This document shows positions 14,326 to 23,044 of a DNA stretch of 24,742 nt, piece after piece; position 1 is the stretch's first letter, and each line of letters starts with the position of its first letter. The position numbers and the translations under genes were made by a program. Origin of the DNA: JARICQ01 sp964428475 (lineage in GTDB: Bacteria > Bacillota > Clostridia > Tissierellales > Tissierellaceae); NCBI GenBank assembly GCA_964428475.1, contig CAYRYO010000025.1, positions 1-24,742 on the forward strand, read 5' to 3'. The notes below the pieces were generated by a model. That model was not told where the DNA came from. It saw only the letters and a list, made by a program, of their open reading frames with translations, and ran no database searches.

Positions 14326-15702
14326 TTGAAATACGATGTAATTGTAATTGGAGGAGGCCCTGGAGGGTATGTAGCTGCAATAAAGGCAGCTCAGCTTGGG
14401 GCGAAAGTTGCTGTAGTTGAAAATGGTAATCTGGGTGGAGTATGTCTTAATTGGGGTTGTATCCCAACAAAAACACTTCTTAGAACAGCAAAATTATTTA
14501 AAGATATAAATAACGGTGAAGAATTTGGAATTACAGGCATTGATACTGAAGAGCTTAATGTTGATTGGAAGAAAATGATCCAAAGAAAAAATGATGTAGT
14601 AGGAAAGCTTGTATCTGGAATAGCTATGCTATTTAAAAAGAATAAAGTTGATTTATATGATGGATGGGCAACAGTTAAAAACAAAAATGAAGTTGAGGTA
14701 AATGGAGAAACTATCACATGTAAAAACCTAATAATAGCAACAGGCTCAACTGAAAGCATGCCTAAGGTTGCTGGACTTGATGAAGCTGTTAAAAGTGGAA
14801 AGGTATTAAATAGCAAGAAAACATTTGAACTTGAAGAAATTCCAAAGGATTTAATCGTAATAGGTGGTGGAGTCATAGCTGTTGAATTTGCTACTCTATT
14901 TAACTCCATAGGCTCAAATGTAACTCTTATTCAAAGGTCCAAACAAATACTTTCAGGTACTGAAAGTGAAATGGGAAAAACCCTTCAAAGACAACTTAAA
15001 AAAGATGGTATCAATGTGATTACAGGAACAAGCCTAAAGTCTGTTACAGAAGATGAAGTAGTGATTGAACATAAGGGCAAGGAAAAAACCTTCACTGGAG
15101 ATAAGTACATCGTATCCCTTGGCGTTAGTGCCAATTTAGGTGGACTTGAAGCATTAGATCTTGCGCTTAATAAAAAAGGATTTATAATTACAGATGATCA
15201 TATGAGAACAAATATAGACGGCGTATATGCTATTGGAGATTTAAATGGCAAATTTGCACTAGCACATGTTGCAAGTGCTGAAGGAATAGTAGCTGCTGAA
15301 AATATAATGGGCAAAGATACTAGCATCGATTACAATATAATTCCTGCTGGAATATATACATTCCCAGAGCTTGCAAGCGTTGGCATCACTGAAGAGGATG
15401 CAAGTGAAAAGGGATTAGATGTAAAGGTAAGTAAATTCCCTCTAAGTGCAAATGGAAAAGCATTAGCAGAAGGAGAGACTACAGGATTTGCAAAGATAAT
15501 ATCAGATAATAGTTCTGGTCAGGTACTAGGTGTACACATAATGGCATCTCATGCTACAGATATGATCTCTGAAGCTGTAGTTGTTATGCAGCTTAAAGGA
15601 ACTGTGCATGATATAGCTCGCGCTATACATCCACATCCAACTACATCTGAAATAGTAATGGAAGCAGCACATGCTGCAGTTGATCAAGCTATTCATATGT
15701 AA
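14326..15702 (+). CDS. lpdA: Dihydrolipoyl dehydrogenase
   Basis: 458 aa flavoprotein disulfide reductase, normal length. FAD site IVIGGGPGGYVAAIKAAQLG near the N terminus, redox disulfide GGVCLNWGCIPTK (Cys40, Cys45), NAD site IVIGGGVIAVEFA, second FAD motif VYAIGDL, and the C-terminal active-site HPHPTTSE (His437, Glu442). It reoxidises dihydrolipoamide of 2-oxoacid dehydrogenase complexes or the glycine cleavage system. It stands alone here between its own promoter and a terminator, with no E1/E2 or gcv genes, so which complex it serves cannot be told. Start is TTG at 14326, 8 bp after AAGGAG; the nearby ATG at 14318 is out of frame. Confidence 0.95.
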   Translation: MKYDVIVIGGGPGGYVAAIKAAQLGAKVAVVENGNLGGVCLNWGCIPTKTLLRTAKLFKDINNGEEFGITGIDTEELNVDWKKMIQRKNDVVGKLVSGIAMLFKKNKVDLYDGWATVKNKNEVEVNGETITCKNLIIATGSTESMPKVAGLDEAVKSGKVLNSKKTFELEEIPKDLIVIGGGVIAVEFATLFNSIGSNVTLIQRSKQILSGTESEMGKTLQRQLKKDGINVITGTSLKSVTEDEVVIEHKGKEKTFTGDKYIVSLGVSANLGGLEALDLALNKKGFIITDDHMRTNIDGVYAIGDLNGKFALAHVASAEGIVAAENIMGKDTSIDYNIIPAGIYTFPELASVGITEEDASEKGLDVKVSKFPLSANGKALAEGETTGFAKIISDNSSGQVLGVHIMASHATDMISEAVVVMQLKGTVHDIARAIHPHPTTSEIVMEAAHAAVDQAIHM

Positions 15703-15703
15703 T

Positions 15704-15731
15704 AAAAAACTCCCATTAAGGGAGTTTTTTT
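15704..15731. terminator. Bidirectional terminator between lpdA and the opp operon
   Basis: AAAAAACTCCC (15704-15714) pairs with GGGAGTTTTTT (15720-15730), A run on one side and T run on the other. It ends lpdA two bases after its stop and, in reverse, overlaps the stop of the last opp gene, so it serves both converging transcripts. Confidence 0.9.
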
Positions 15732-16677
15732 ATACTAAATGACAGGCTACAAAGTGGCCTGGTTCTTTCTCTTCAAATTTAGGCTTAACTTCATTGCATA
15801 TATCCATTCTAGAAGGACATCTACCATAGAATACACATCTATCTGGTGGATTAATTGGGCTAGGTACGTCTCCTTCTAATACAATACGTTCTCTTTCTAA
15901 ACCAACTTTAGGTATTGGAATGGCAGATAATAATGCTTGCGTGTATGGATGTAGTGGTTGTTTGAATATGCTCTTGTAATCAGTTAACTCAACTATATTA
16001 CCCAAATACATTACTGCAATTCTATCACTAATATGTTTAACAACACTTAAGTTGTGTGCAACAAATATATATGTGAGTCCCAAGTTTTTTTGCAGTTCAT
16101 CTAATAGATTAAGTATTTGTGATTGGATACTAACATCAAGTGCAGAAACAGGCTCATCTAAGACTACAAACTCAGGATTTAGTGCAAGAGCCCTTGCAAT
16201 CCCAATTCTTTGTCTTCTTCCCCCGTCTAATTCATGAGGGAAGGAGTTTGCCAATCGTTTCTCAAGTCCTACTAATTCCATAACATAGTTAATTTGCTCA
16301 TTTATCTTGTTTTTTGGAAATACATCATTGTTTACATATAGTGGGTCTGCTATCAAATCATATACACTTAGTCGTGGATTTAAAGAAGAATATGGATCTT
16401 GAAAAACTATCTGCATCTTCTTTCTCATTTCTTTCATTTGAGATTTATTGTACTTAACAATATCCTTACCATCATATATAATTTCACCAGATGTAGGTTC
16501 ATGAAGTCTAAGTATAGCCCTTCCCGCCGTAGACTTCCCACAGCCTGACTCTCCTACAAGTCCTAGTGTTTCACCCTTCATTACTTGAAAGTTTATATCA
16601 TCTACAGCATGTAATAAACCTTGTTTTGTATTAAAATACTTTTTTAAATGTTTTACTTCTAATAATACATCGCCCAT
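15730..16677 (-). CDS. oppF: Peptide ABC transporter ATP-binding protein, OppF/DppF type
   Basis: 315 aa. One of the two ATPases that power the peptide importer. Walker A GESGCGKST, Walker B FVVLDEPVSALD, H-loop VAHNLS, and the C-terminal oligopeptide/dipeptide signature with Cys-rich PPDRCVFYGRCPSRMDIC that in relatives binds an iron-sulfur cluster. The ABC signature reads LDGGRRQ rather than LSGGQRQ. Last gene of the five-gene operon, one base after oppD; AGGAGG upstream of the ATG. Whether the system takes di- or oligopeptides cannot be told from sequence. Confidence 0.93.
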   Translation of the reverse strand: MGDVLLEVKHLKKYFNTKQGLLHAVDDINFQVMKGETLGLVGESGCGKSTAGRAILRLHEPTSGEIIYDGKDIVKYNKSQMKEMRKKMQIVFQDPYSSLNPRLSVYDLIADPLYVNNDVFPKNKINEQINYVMELVGLEKRLANSFPHELDGGRRQRIGIARALALNPEFVVLDEPVSALDVSIQSQILNLLDELQKNLGLTYIFVAHNLSVVKHISDRIAVMYLGNIVELTDYKSIFKQPLHPYTQALLSAIPIPKVGLERERIVLEGDVPSPINPPDRCVFYGRCPSRMDICNEVKPKFEEKEPGHFVACHLV

Positions 16678-16678
16678 T

Positions 16679-17662
16679 TTATTTCTCCTCCTTTACTAGG
16701 TCTTTATCATATAGGAAGCAAGAAACAAAATGCCCTTCTTCAACCTCTATAGGAGTCGGAATTTTTTCTTTACATATTTCCATGCAATGAACACATCTAG
16801 GGTGGAATCTACATCCACTTGGTAAATCAGATGGATTTGGTGGTGTTCCTGGTATAACATCTAATTTTTCCTTGTCTTCATCTAAACTAGGTATTGAATT
16901 GAAAAGTCCTACTGTATATGGATGAAGTGTATTGTTGTAAAGTCTTTCCACATTAGCATATTCTACTGAACTTCCAGCATACATTATTGAAACATAATCG
17001 CAAGTTTCAGCTACTACACCTAAATCATGTGTTATTAATAGCATTGAAGTATTGAATTTTCTTTTTAATTCCTTCAAGAGTTCTAAAACCTGTGCTTGAA
17101 TAGTTACATCTAATGCAGTAGTAGGTTCATCGGCTATTATCATCTTTGGATTACATGCAAGTGACATGGCAATAACAACTCTTTGTTTCATACCACCACT
17201 GAATTGATGCGGATAATCGTCAAATCTTTCTTTTCTAATGCCTACTGTATCCAATAGTTCTTTGGCTTTTTCTCTTAATTCTTTTTTAGATAGTTCTTCA
17301 TGTAACTCTATAGCTTCTTCAATTTGTTTACCTATTGTCATAATTGGATTTAATGCAGTCATAGGGTCTTGAAATATCATTGAAATATTATTACCCCTAA
17401 TTTTTTTCATTTCTTTTTCATTTTTATCTAATAGGTTTTCACCTTCAAATAAGATTTCTCCACTAACTACTTTGCCTGGTGGTGTTGGAATTAATTTCAT
17501 AATCCCGAGGGCTGTCGTAGTTTTACCTGCACCTGTTTCACCAACAAATCCTAGGGTTTCACCTTCTCTGATTTTCAAGTTCAGGTTATTAACTGCTTTG
17601 TAAACTCCGTCATCAGTAATATATTCTATGTTTAAATCTTTGATTTCTAATAAGTTATTCAT
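16679..17662 (-). CDS. oppD: Peptide ABC transporter ATP-binding protein, OppD/DppD type
   Basis: 327 aa. Walker A GETGAGKTT, canonical signature FSGGMKQR, Walker B MIIADEPTTALD, H-loop ITHDLG, and the C-terminal PSGCRFHPRCVHCMEIC motif shared by OppD/DppD proteins. ATG at 17662 has AGGAGGTG upstream and lies 13 bp after oppC. It pairs with OppF to form a heterodimeric motor on the cytosolic face; this subunit keeps a consensus signature, unlike its partner. Confidence 0.95.
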   Translation of the reverse strand: MNNLLEIKDLNIEYITDDGVYKAVNNLNLKIREGETLGFVGETGAGKTTTALGIMKLIPTPPGKVVSGEILFEGENLLDKNEKEMKKIRGNNISMIFQDPMTALNPIMTIGKQIEEAIELHEELSKKELREKAKELLDTVGIRKERFDDYPHQFSGGMKQRVVIAMSLACNPKMIIADEPTTALDVTIQAQVLELLKELKRKFNTSMLLITHDLGVVAETCDYVSIMYAGSSVEYANVERLYNNTLHPYTVGLFNSIPSLDEDKEKLDVIPGTPPNPSDLPSGCRFHPRCVHCMEICKEKIPTPIEVEEGHFVSCFLYDKDLVKEEK

Positions 17663-17675
17663 TGTACAGCACCTC

Positions 17676-18575
17676 CTATTGCTTTAATTTTGGATCTAGT
17701 GCGTCTCTTAGACCATCCCCTAAAACATTAAGGGCAAATATTGTAATTACTATTGCTAAACCTGGAAATATAGTCATATATGCATAATCACGTATGTATG
17801 CACGTCCACCTGATAACATAGCTCCCCATTCAGGAGTTGGAGGTTCTAGTCCTAATCCTATAAAACTTAAACCAGCAGCATTTATTATTGCATATGCTAC
17901 TCCCAATGTAGCTTGTACTATTATTGGCGCTAAACAGTTTGGAATTATATGTTTAACAATTATTCTATAGTCTGATGATCCATTTGCTCTTGCTGCTTCT
18001 ACGAATTCATTGTCTTTAACAGATAAAACTGAAGATCTAACTATCTTAGCATAACCAGGAATGGCGGCGATTCCAACTGCAATCATTAAGTTTGATAAGC
18101 CTGGTCCTAATACAGCCATAATAGCTATAGCTAATAATATATCTGGAAGAGACTGTATTACATCAATGATTCGCATTAAAAAAGTATCTATTTTACCTCC
18201 ATAAAATCCTGAAGCTGCTCCAATAGCTACACCTGCTATTAATGCTATTCCTACAGATATAAATCCAACTTTTAGAGAAATTCTAGAACCATATACTATA
18301 CGGCTAAATATATCTCTACCAAATTCATCTGTTCCAAAGATATGATCTTTGCTAGGCGAACTAAATTGATTTTTCAAATCATTGCTGCTATAGTCATAGG
18401 GTGCAATATAGTCTGCAAAGATTGCTGTAAGTATCAATACTATAATAATAACTAAGCCAAACATAGCCAATTTATTTCTTTTCATACGACTAAATATATC
18501 TTTAAGTTTTCTCAATAGGTTATTCTTTTTTTCTATAGATACAGATTGCGTATTTTCAACTGATTGTTCTTTCAT
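17676..18575 (-). CDS. oppC: Peptide ABC transporter permease, OppC/DppC type
   Basis: 299 aa. A cytosolic N-terminal tail of about 35 residues, a first membrane helix (LAMFGLVIIIVLILTAIFADYI...), then DHIFGTDEFGRDIFSRIVYG, the characteristic OppC/DppC segment, and the EAA loop EAARANGSSDYRIIVKHIIPN that contacts the ATPases. Ends with LGDGLRDALDPK. Length and order are standard. GGAGGG lies 10 nt before the ATG at 18575, 16 bp after oppB. Confidence 0.95.
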   Translation of the reverse strand: MKEQSVENTQSVSIEKKNNLLRKLKDIFSRMKRNKLAMFGLVIIIVLILTAIFADYIAPYDYSSNDLKNQFSSPSKDHIFGTDEFGRDIFSRIVYGSRISLKVGFISVGIALIAGVAIGAASGFYGGKIDTFLMRIIDVIQSLPDILLAIAIMAVLGPGLSNLMIAVGIAAIPGYAKIVRSSVLSVKDNEFVEAARANGSSDYRIIVKHIIPNCLAPIIVQATLGVAYAIINAAGLSFIGLGLEPPTPEWGAMLSGGRAYIRDYAYMTIFPGLAIVITIFALNVLGDGLRDALDPKLKQ

Positions 18576-18591
18576 TTATAATAACCCTCCT

Positions 18592-19521
18592 TTACGAAAA
18601 TTGAGACTTTATTCTTGGATCTACGAAAGAATATAGCAAGTCTACTATGAGATTAACTAATGCAAATGTAATTGCAACAAATAGTATACAACCTAATACC
18701 ATCGGTGTATCCCTCATAGTTATTGAGTCAACCATCAATCTACCAACTCCTGGGATTGAAAATATAACTTCTGTCATTACCGCTCCACCTAATAGTTGTC
18801 CAAATTGCGTTCCTATAGTTGTTAAAATAGGAATTAAGGCATTTCCCAATGCGTGCTTTAAGATTACTTTGCTTTCATCTTGTCCTTTTGCACGAACTGT
18901 ACTTATGTAATCCTGCCTAACAACTTCAAGCATGCTTGATCTAGTCATCCTAGTAATTACAGACACAGATTGAGCAGCTAATGCTATTGTTGGCAATATC
19001 ATCTGTTTGAAAGAATCAAGACCAGAAGATGGCAACCAACCTAAAGTTACCGAGAAAAGTATGATTAAAAGTAAACCCAACCAAAATACAGGCATACAAA
19101 TCCCTAAAAGTGCGAAAATCATAGTTACATTGTCAAATATGGAATACTGTTTGACAGCCGAAATGATTCCTATCGGTATACCTAAAAGAATTGCAACGGC
19201 AATTGCCGACATTGCAAGTTTAAAAGTATATACTGCTCTTGAAGCTATTTCTTCTACTACTGGAGTTTTAGTAATATAAGATTTACCTAAATCTCCATGT
19301 ACAACTAAATCTTTTACAAATCTTCCATAACGAACTAAAAAAGCATCGTTAAGTCCCATTTCTTCTCTTAATGTTTCTACTTCTTGTGGAGATGCATTTG
19401 TACCTAGAATATTTCTAGCTGGATCTCCAGGACTGAGTTCTAATAACCCAAACACTATGAAGCTAACACTAAGAATAACAGGAATTATAAGTAATATTCT
19501 TTTAATAATATATTTTGTCAT
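18592..19521 (-). CDS. oppB: Peptide ABC transporter permease, OppB/DppB type
   Basis: 309 aa. Begins MTKYIIKRILLIIPVILSVS, the usual DppB/OppB first helix, followed by LLELSPGDPARNILG and an extracytoplasmic region, then the EAA loop (YISTVRAKGQDESKVILKHA) and the C-terminal LVDLLYSFVDPRIK. It forms the translocation pore with OppC. AAGGAG lies upstream. The gene is separated from oppA by 94 bp with a hairpin, which would let the binding protein be made in excess. Confidence 0.95.
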   Translation of the reverse strand: MTKYIIKRILLIIPVILSVSFIVFGLLELSPGDPARNILGTNASPQEVETLREEMGLNDAFLVRYGRFVKDLVVHGDLGKSYITKTPVVEEIASRAVYTFKLAMSAIAVAILLGIPIGIISAVKQYSIFDNVTMIFALLGICMPVFWLGLLLIILFSVTLGWLPSSGLDSFKQMILPTIALAAQSVSVITRMTRSSMLEVVRQDYISTVRAKGQDESKVILKHALGNALIPILTTIGTQFGQLLGGAVMTEVIFSIPGVGRLMVDSITMRDTPMVLGCILFVAITFALVNLIVDLLYSFVDPRIKSQFS

Positions 19522-19555
19522 TCCATTGATTCTCCTTTCTTACATAAAAATAATT

Positions 19556-19596
19556 TATAAACAAGTTAAGAAGATAATCCCCCTAACTTGTTTATA
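19556..19596 (-). terminator. Intercistronic hairpin (attenuator) between oppA and oppB
   Basis: Two 13-nt arms (19556-19568 and 19584-19596) pair perfectly around a 15-nt loop. On the minus strand AAATTATTTTT follows, a weak T tract. A partial terminator or mRNA stabiliser giving more binding protein than permease is a common arrangement in such operons. Confidence 0.6.
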
Positions 19597-19615
19597 ATAA
19601 TTTGTTTATTGAAAT

Positions 19616-21187
19616 TTACTTGTCAAAAGTAATTGGGAATAGACGGTGGTATCCAAAAGGAGTAAGTTCTATATTGTCTATGTTTCCTCTTGCCCCTATA
19701 ACAATCTCACTGTTATATAAGAATATTGCTGGAGATAAACCCAGAATAGTATCTTGAAGTTCTTTATATACTTCTTGTCTTTCTGGACCATCTAATGTTC
19801 TACGACCTTTGATTATTAACTCATCAACTTTTTCATCGTTTAAGAACATATAGTTTCCACCAGGTCCTGACATTGATGAATGGAAGCAAGGAAATACTAC
19901 CATATCTGGGTCAGGTGAATCTGAAATCCATGAAAGCATATACATATCGTGTTGTCCTTTTTCTATTTTCTCAATAAAAGCACTCCACTCTAAAACTTCA
20001 ACTGTTAAGTCAATTCCAATTTCTTTTAAATCTTCCTTCATTATAGTTGCAGCATCAATTCTTTCTTGTCTATCACTTGTTGATACTGTTAATTCTAAAC
20101 CATCTTCATATCCTGCTTCTTTTAATAATTGTTTTGCAGCTTCAACATCTTTTTTATTAGGTGTATTATCATCAGCTACAGAATATTTAATAGTTGATGT
20201 ATATGGAGCTGATGCAGCTTTACCTACGCCTCTCCAAACAGCATCTACTATATCTTGGATATCGATAACTTTTGCAATTGCTTGTCTAACTTTTAACTCA
20301 TTAAGTGGTGATTTTTGAGTGTTCATTCCCATGTATAGTGTTCCATAATCTGGAGTTCTAAATAGTTGAAGTTCATCATTCTCATCTACTCTATTAACAT
20401 CAATAGGAGCTATATCGTATGCAACATCAACTCCACCAGTTTCTAACTCAATAACTCTATTTGTAGCTTCTGGAATAACTCTAACTTCTAATGTATCATA
20501 AACTGGAGCTGTTCCGTGATATCCTTCAAATCTTGATAGTTCCATTTTATTAGCTTTTGACCAGCTTTTTAATATAAATGGACCTGTTCCTACAGGATTT
20601 CTTGAATAATCTTCTCCACCTTCAGTAACAGCTTTTTCATTTACAATGAAAGCTGAAGGGTGACATAAAGCAGCGATTATACCAGCATTTGCATCCTTTA
20701 ATGAGAACTTAAAAGTAAAATCGTCTTCAGCTGTTAAACTATCTGGATCTATATCTCCAAATATATGAGCAACTGCTGGAGCTTCAAGTGCTCTTTTAAA
20801 TGTAAATACAACATCGTTTGCTGTTAATGCTTCTTCGTTTTGGAATTTCACGCCTTCTTTTAAATGAAAAGTATATGTCATTCCATCTTCTGAAGGCTCA
20901 TAGCTTTCTGCTAAGTTTGGTATTATATTGCCTTCCATATCAATCTTTACAAGACCATCATATACTTGAGCCATGATATTTCCTGAAAATGCATCGTTGT
21001 TTTGAACTGGATCCATTGTTATTGCATCACTTGCAGTAGCAATTACTAATTTATCATTAGCTTCTGTACTAGCACCATTGTCCGTTGAACCACTATCATC
21101 TTTCTTATCTCCAGCACATGCCGTTAACATTAAACTTAGAACTAGCATCACTGATATTAAAATCAAATTTTTTCTTTTCATTTTCAT
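19616..21187 (-). CDS. oppA: Peptide ABC transporter substrate-binding lipoprotein (SBP family 5)
   Basis: 523 aa. N-terminal lipoprotein signal: basic MKMKRK, hydrophobic core, lipobox LTAC with Cys24 as the lipidated residue, then a Ser/Asp/Gly-rich linker. The mature part has SBP family 5 landmarks: NLAESYEPSEDGMTYTFHLK, VKFQNEEALTANDVVFTFKR and NPVGTGPFILKSW. It captures peptides outside the membrane and feeds OppB/OppC. The first ATG (21187) is chosen because GGAGGG is 6 nt upstream; the second Met two codons later is too far. Exact ligand (dipeptide, oligopeptide, or others bound by this family such as nickel chelates) is not evident. Confidence 0.93.
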   Translation of the reverse strand: MKMKRKNLILISVMLVLSLMLTACAGDKKDDSGSTDNGASTEANDKLVIATASDAITMDPVQNNDAFSGNIMAQVYDGLVKIDMEGNIIPNLAESYEPSEDGMTYTFHLKEGVKFQNEEALTANDVVFTFKRALEAPAVAHIFGDIDPDSLTAEDDFTFKFSLKDANAGIIAALCHPSAFIVNEKAVTEGGEDYSRNPVGTGPFILKSWSKANKMELSRFEGYHGTAPVYDTLEVRVIPEATNRVIELETGGVDVAYDIAPIDVNRVDENDELQLFRTPDYGTLYMGMNTQKSPLNELKVRQAIAKVIDIQDIVDAVWRGVGKAASAPYTSTIKYSVADDNTPNKKDVEAAKQLLKEAGYEDGLELTVSTSDRQERIDAATIMKEDLKEIGIDLTVEVLEWSAFIEKIEKGQHDMYMLSWISDSPDPDMVVFPCFHSSMSGPGGNYMFLNDEKVDELIIKGRRTLDGPERQEVYKELQDTILGLSPAIFLYNSEIVIGARGNIDNIELTPFGYHRLFPITFDK

Positions 21188-21270
21188 CTTGATCCCTCCA
21201 ATAATTTTGTATGCTTAGTAAACGTAGATTAAAAAAATACTAATATTATCTTTGGCCATTTACCCCCCCT

Positions 21271-21299
21271 ATAATAATTATCTGTTTTCAAATATGAAA
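21271..21299 (-). promoter_or_regulatory. Possible promoter of the opp operon
   Basis: Minus strand TTTCAT (21294-21299), 17 bp, TATTAT (21271-21276); the -35 is weak. It would give a leader of about 75 nt. Confidence 0.35.
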
Positions 21300-21369
21300 T
21301 ATATAATTGTTAAAATATAGACATGTAATCCTAAATTTAATTTAATTATATATTTAACTCAATTTTCAA

Positions 21370-21385
21370 GGTACTGATATGTACC
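21370..21385. repeat. Inverted repeat GGTAC-N6-GTACC in the opp/aminopeptidase intergenic region
   Basis: Perfect 5-bp arms with a 6-bp centre (TGATAT). It follows AATTTTCAAG, which resembles half of a CodY-type site; that is a weak match. First of three inverted repeats in this 573-bp intergenic stretch (21188-21760), which contains no gene. Confidence 0.5.
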
Positions 21386-21397
21386 ACATATCTTGTA

Positions 21398-21452
21398 GCT
21401 ATTATCTGTATTATTTCCACTTACTATGGGTAATATAAAACAAGATAATAGC
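21398..21452. repeat. Long inverted repeat in the opp/aminopeptidase intergenic region
   Basis: GCTATTATCT (21398-21407) and AGATAATAGC (21443-21452) are perfect 10-bp arms 35 bp apart, with further short pairing inside (TATTA with TAATA). Could be a structured RNA or a looped operator pair. Confidence 0.5.
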
Positions 21453-21463
21453 GAATTGTCACA

Positions 21464-21485
21464 GTATTCTTATTGTTTAGAATAC
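21464..21485. repeat. Inverted repeat GTATTCT-N8-AGAATAC
   Basis: Perfect 7-bp arms with an 8-bp centre, 22 bp in all, a size typical for a dimeric repressor site. No promoter is obvious directly over it. The following 21486-21699 is AT-rich and I see nothing more in it. Confidence 0.5.
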
Positions 21486-21699
21486 GTGTTAACAACTCAA
21501 TACATTAAAGATTATATATTGCAGATAAAAATAAGTCAATAATCCGCATTATAGTATTATCCCTTTACATCAGTATAAGATAACAAGGAATAATTCTATG
21601 TAATTCGCTATTTTTCGACATTGTCAATTTAAGTATTTTAATTATTCATATAAAAAAATATTTTGTTAAAGATTTCCTAATATCCTATAATCCTTTTAG

Positions 21700-21728
21700 T
21701 TTACAATCTTTCACATTTGATATACAAT
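21700..21728 (+). promoter_or_regulatory. Promoter of the M29 aminopeptidase gene
   Basis: TTTACA (21700-21705), 17 bp, TACAAT (21723-21728), about 30 nt ahead of the coding start. Confidence 0.65.
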
Positions 21729-21760
21729 ATATTACAAATAAGTTAATTGGAGTGGTGTAC

Positions 21761-22996
21761 TTGAAAGGTTTTGATGAAAAATTAAATGAATATGCAAAAC
21801 TCTGTGTAAGTATAGGTATCAATTTACAAAAGAGTCAACCATTAGTTATTAATGCTCCTATTGAAGGTGCCAATTTTGTAAGATTGATAGCAAAAAATGC
21901 TTATGAAATGGGTGCAAGTGAAGTACATGTAAATTGGAATGATGAAACACTTACAAAATTAAAGTATGAAAATGCCCCTATGGAAGTATTTGAAAGCTTT
22001 CCAAAGTGGCATGCAGACGGATTAGAAGATTATGCAGAAAAAGGGGCAGGATTTCTTTCTATAGTAGCTGATGATCCCGAACTATTAAAAGAAATTGATC
22101 CAAAGAAAATCGCAGCAGCTAATAAATCTCGTTCTATAGCCCTAAAGAATTTTAGAAATTATACTATGAATGATATAAACTCATGGTGTGTAGTGGCAAT
22201 TCCTTCTCTCTCATGGTCAAAAAGAGTTTTCCCAAATTTATCAGAAGATGAAGCATATGAGCTACTTTGGGATGCTATATTTAATGCGACTAGAATGAAC
22301 TTGGAAAATCCGATTGAAGCTTGGAAAGAGCATATCAAGGAATTAGCAGAAAAGAATAACTTTTTAAATGCTAAAAAATTTAAATGTCTTCATTACACGG
22401 CTTCTAACGGTACAGACTTAATGGTTGAACTCCCAAAAGGTCATATATGGGCATCGGGTGGTGGCAAAAATTCTAAAGGAACTTATTTTGTAGCAAATAT
22501 GCCTACAGAAGAAGTCTTTACTATGCCTCATAAGTATGGCGTAAATGGTGTAGTCTATAGTACAAAGCCATTAAATTATGGTGGAAAATTAATAGATAAG
22601 TTTAATCTTACTTTTAAAGATGGAAAGGTAAGCCACTACCATGCAGAAGTAGGAAAAGAAGTGTTAAGAGATCTTTTTGATATAGATAAAGGCGCTATGC
22701 ATTTAGGGGAAGTAGCCTTGGTGCCATATGAGTCCCCAATCTCTAAGTCAGATATAGTCTTTAAAAATACACTTTTTGATGAAAATGCATCTTGCCACTT
22801 TGCATTTGGTAAAGCTTATCCTACGAATATAGAAAATGGACCAGATATGAATGATGACGAATTAGATGCTCATGGAGTAAATAATTCTCTTACTCATGTT
22901 GATTTTATGGTAGGTTCAGAGGATATGAATATAGTTGGAGAAACTGAAAGTGGAGAAAAGATAGATATATTTAAAGATGGAAACTGGGCTATTTAA
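21761..22996 (+). CDS. M29 family aminopeptidase (AmpS/PepS-type)
   Basis: 411 aa from TTG at 21761: GGAG (21749-21752) is 8 nt before it, whereas in-frame GTGs at 21752 and 21755 overlap that site, and MKGFDEKLNEYAKL is the customary family start. M29 enzymes are cytosolic, dinuclear metal aminopeptidases with broad N-terminal specificity. Seen: NMPTEEVFTMPH and HLGEVALVP with metal-binding Glu residues, HFAFGKAYP, and the C-terminal THVDFMVGS. Length is standard. It is divergent from the peptide importer, which suggests that imported peptides are trimmed by it. A palindromic terminator follows. Confidence 0.94.
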   Translation: MKGFDEKLNEYAKLCVSIGINLQKSQPLVINAPIEGANFVRLIAKNAYEMGASEVHVNWNDETLTKLKYENAPMEVFESFPKWHADGLEDYAEKGAGFLSIVADDPELLKEIDPKKIAAANKSRSIALKNFRNYTMNDINSWCVVAIPSLSWSKRVFPNLSEDEAYELLWDAIFNATRMNLENPIEAWKEHIKELAEKNNFLNAKKFKCLHYTASNGTDLMVELPKGHIWASGGGKNSKGTYFVANMPTEEVFTMPHKYGVNGVVYSTKPLNYGGKLIDKFNLTFKDGKVSHYHAEVGKEVLRDLFDIDKGAMHLGEVALVPYESPISKSDIVFKNTLFDENASCHFAFGKAYPTNIENGPDMNDDELDAHGVNNSLTHVDFMVGSEDMNIVGETESGEKIDIFKDGNWAI

Positions 22997-23016
22997 AAAA
23001 GATAATTTATGCTGAT

Positions 23017-23044
23017 AAAGGCAAGTCTATATAGACTTGCCTTT
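23017..23044. terminator. Bidirectional terminator, aminopeptidase / MBL gene
   Basis: A perfect 28-bp palindrome (arms AAAGGCAAGTCTAT and its complement) 20 bp after the aminopeptidase stop. Its last two bases overlap the stop of the converging MBL gene. The T tracts are short, so efficiency is uncertain. Confidence 0.75.

Noticed and set aside
14391..14909. Long open frame antisense to the dihydrolipoyl dehydrogenase gene
   Set aside because: The sense protein has complete catalytic motifs; the antisense product is low-complexity and Ser/Thr/Phe-rich with no recognisable fold.
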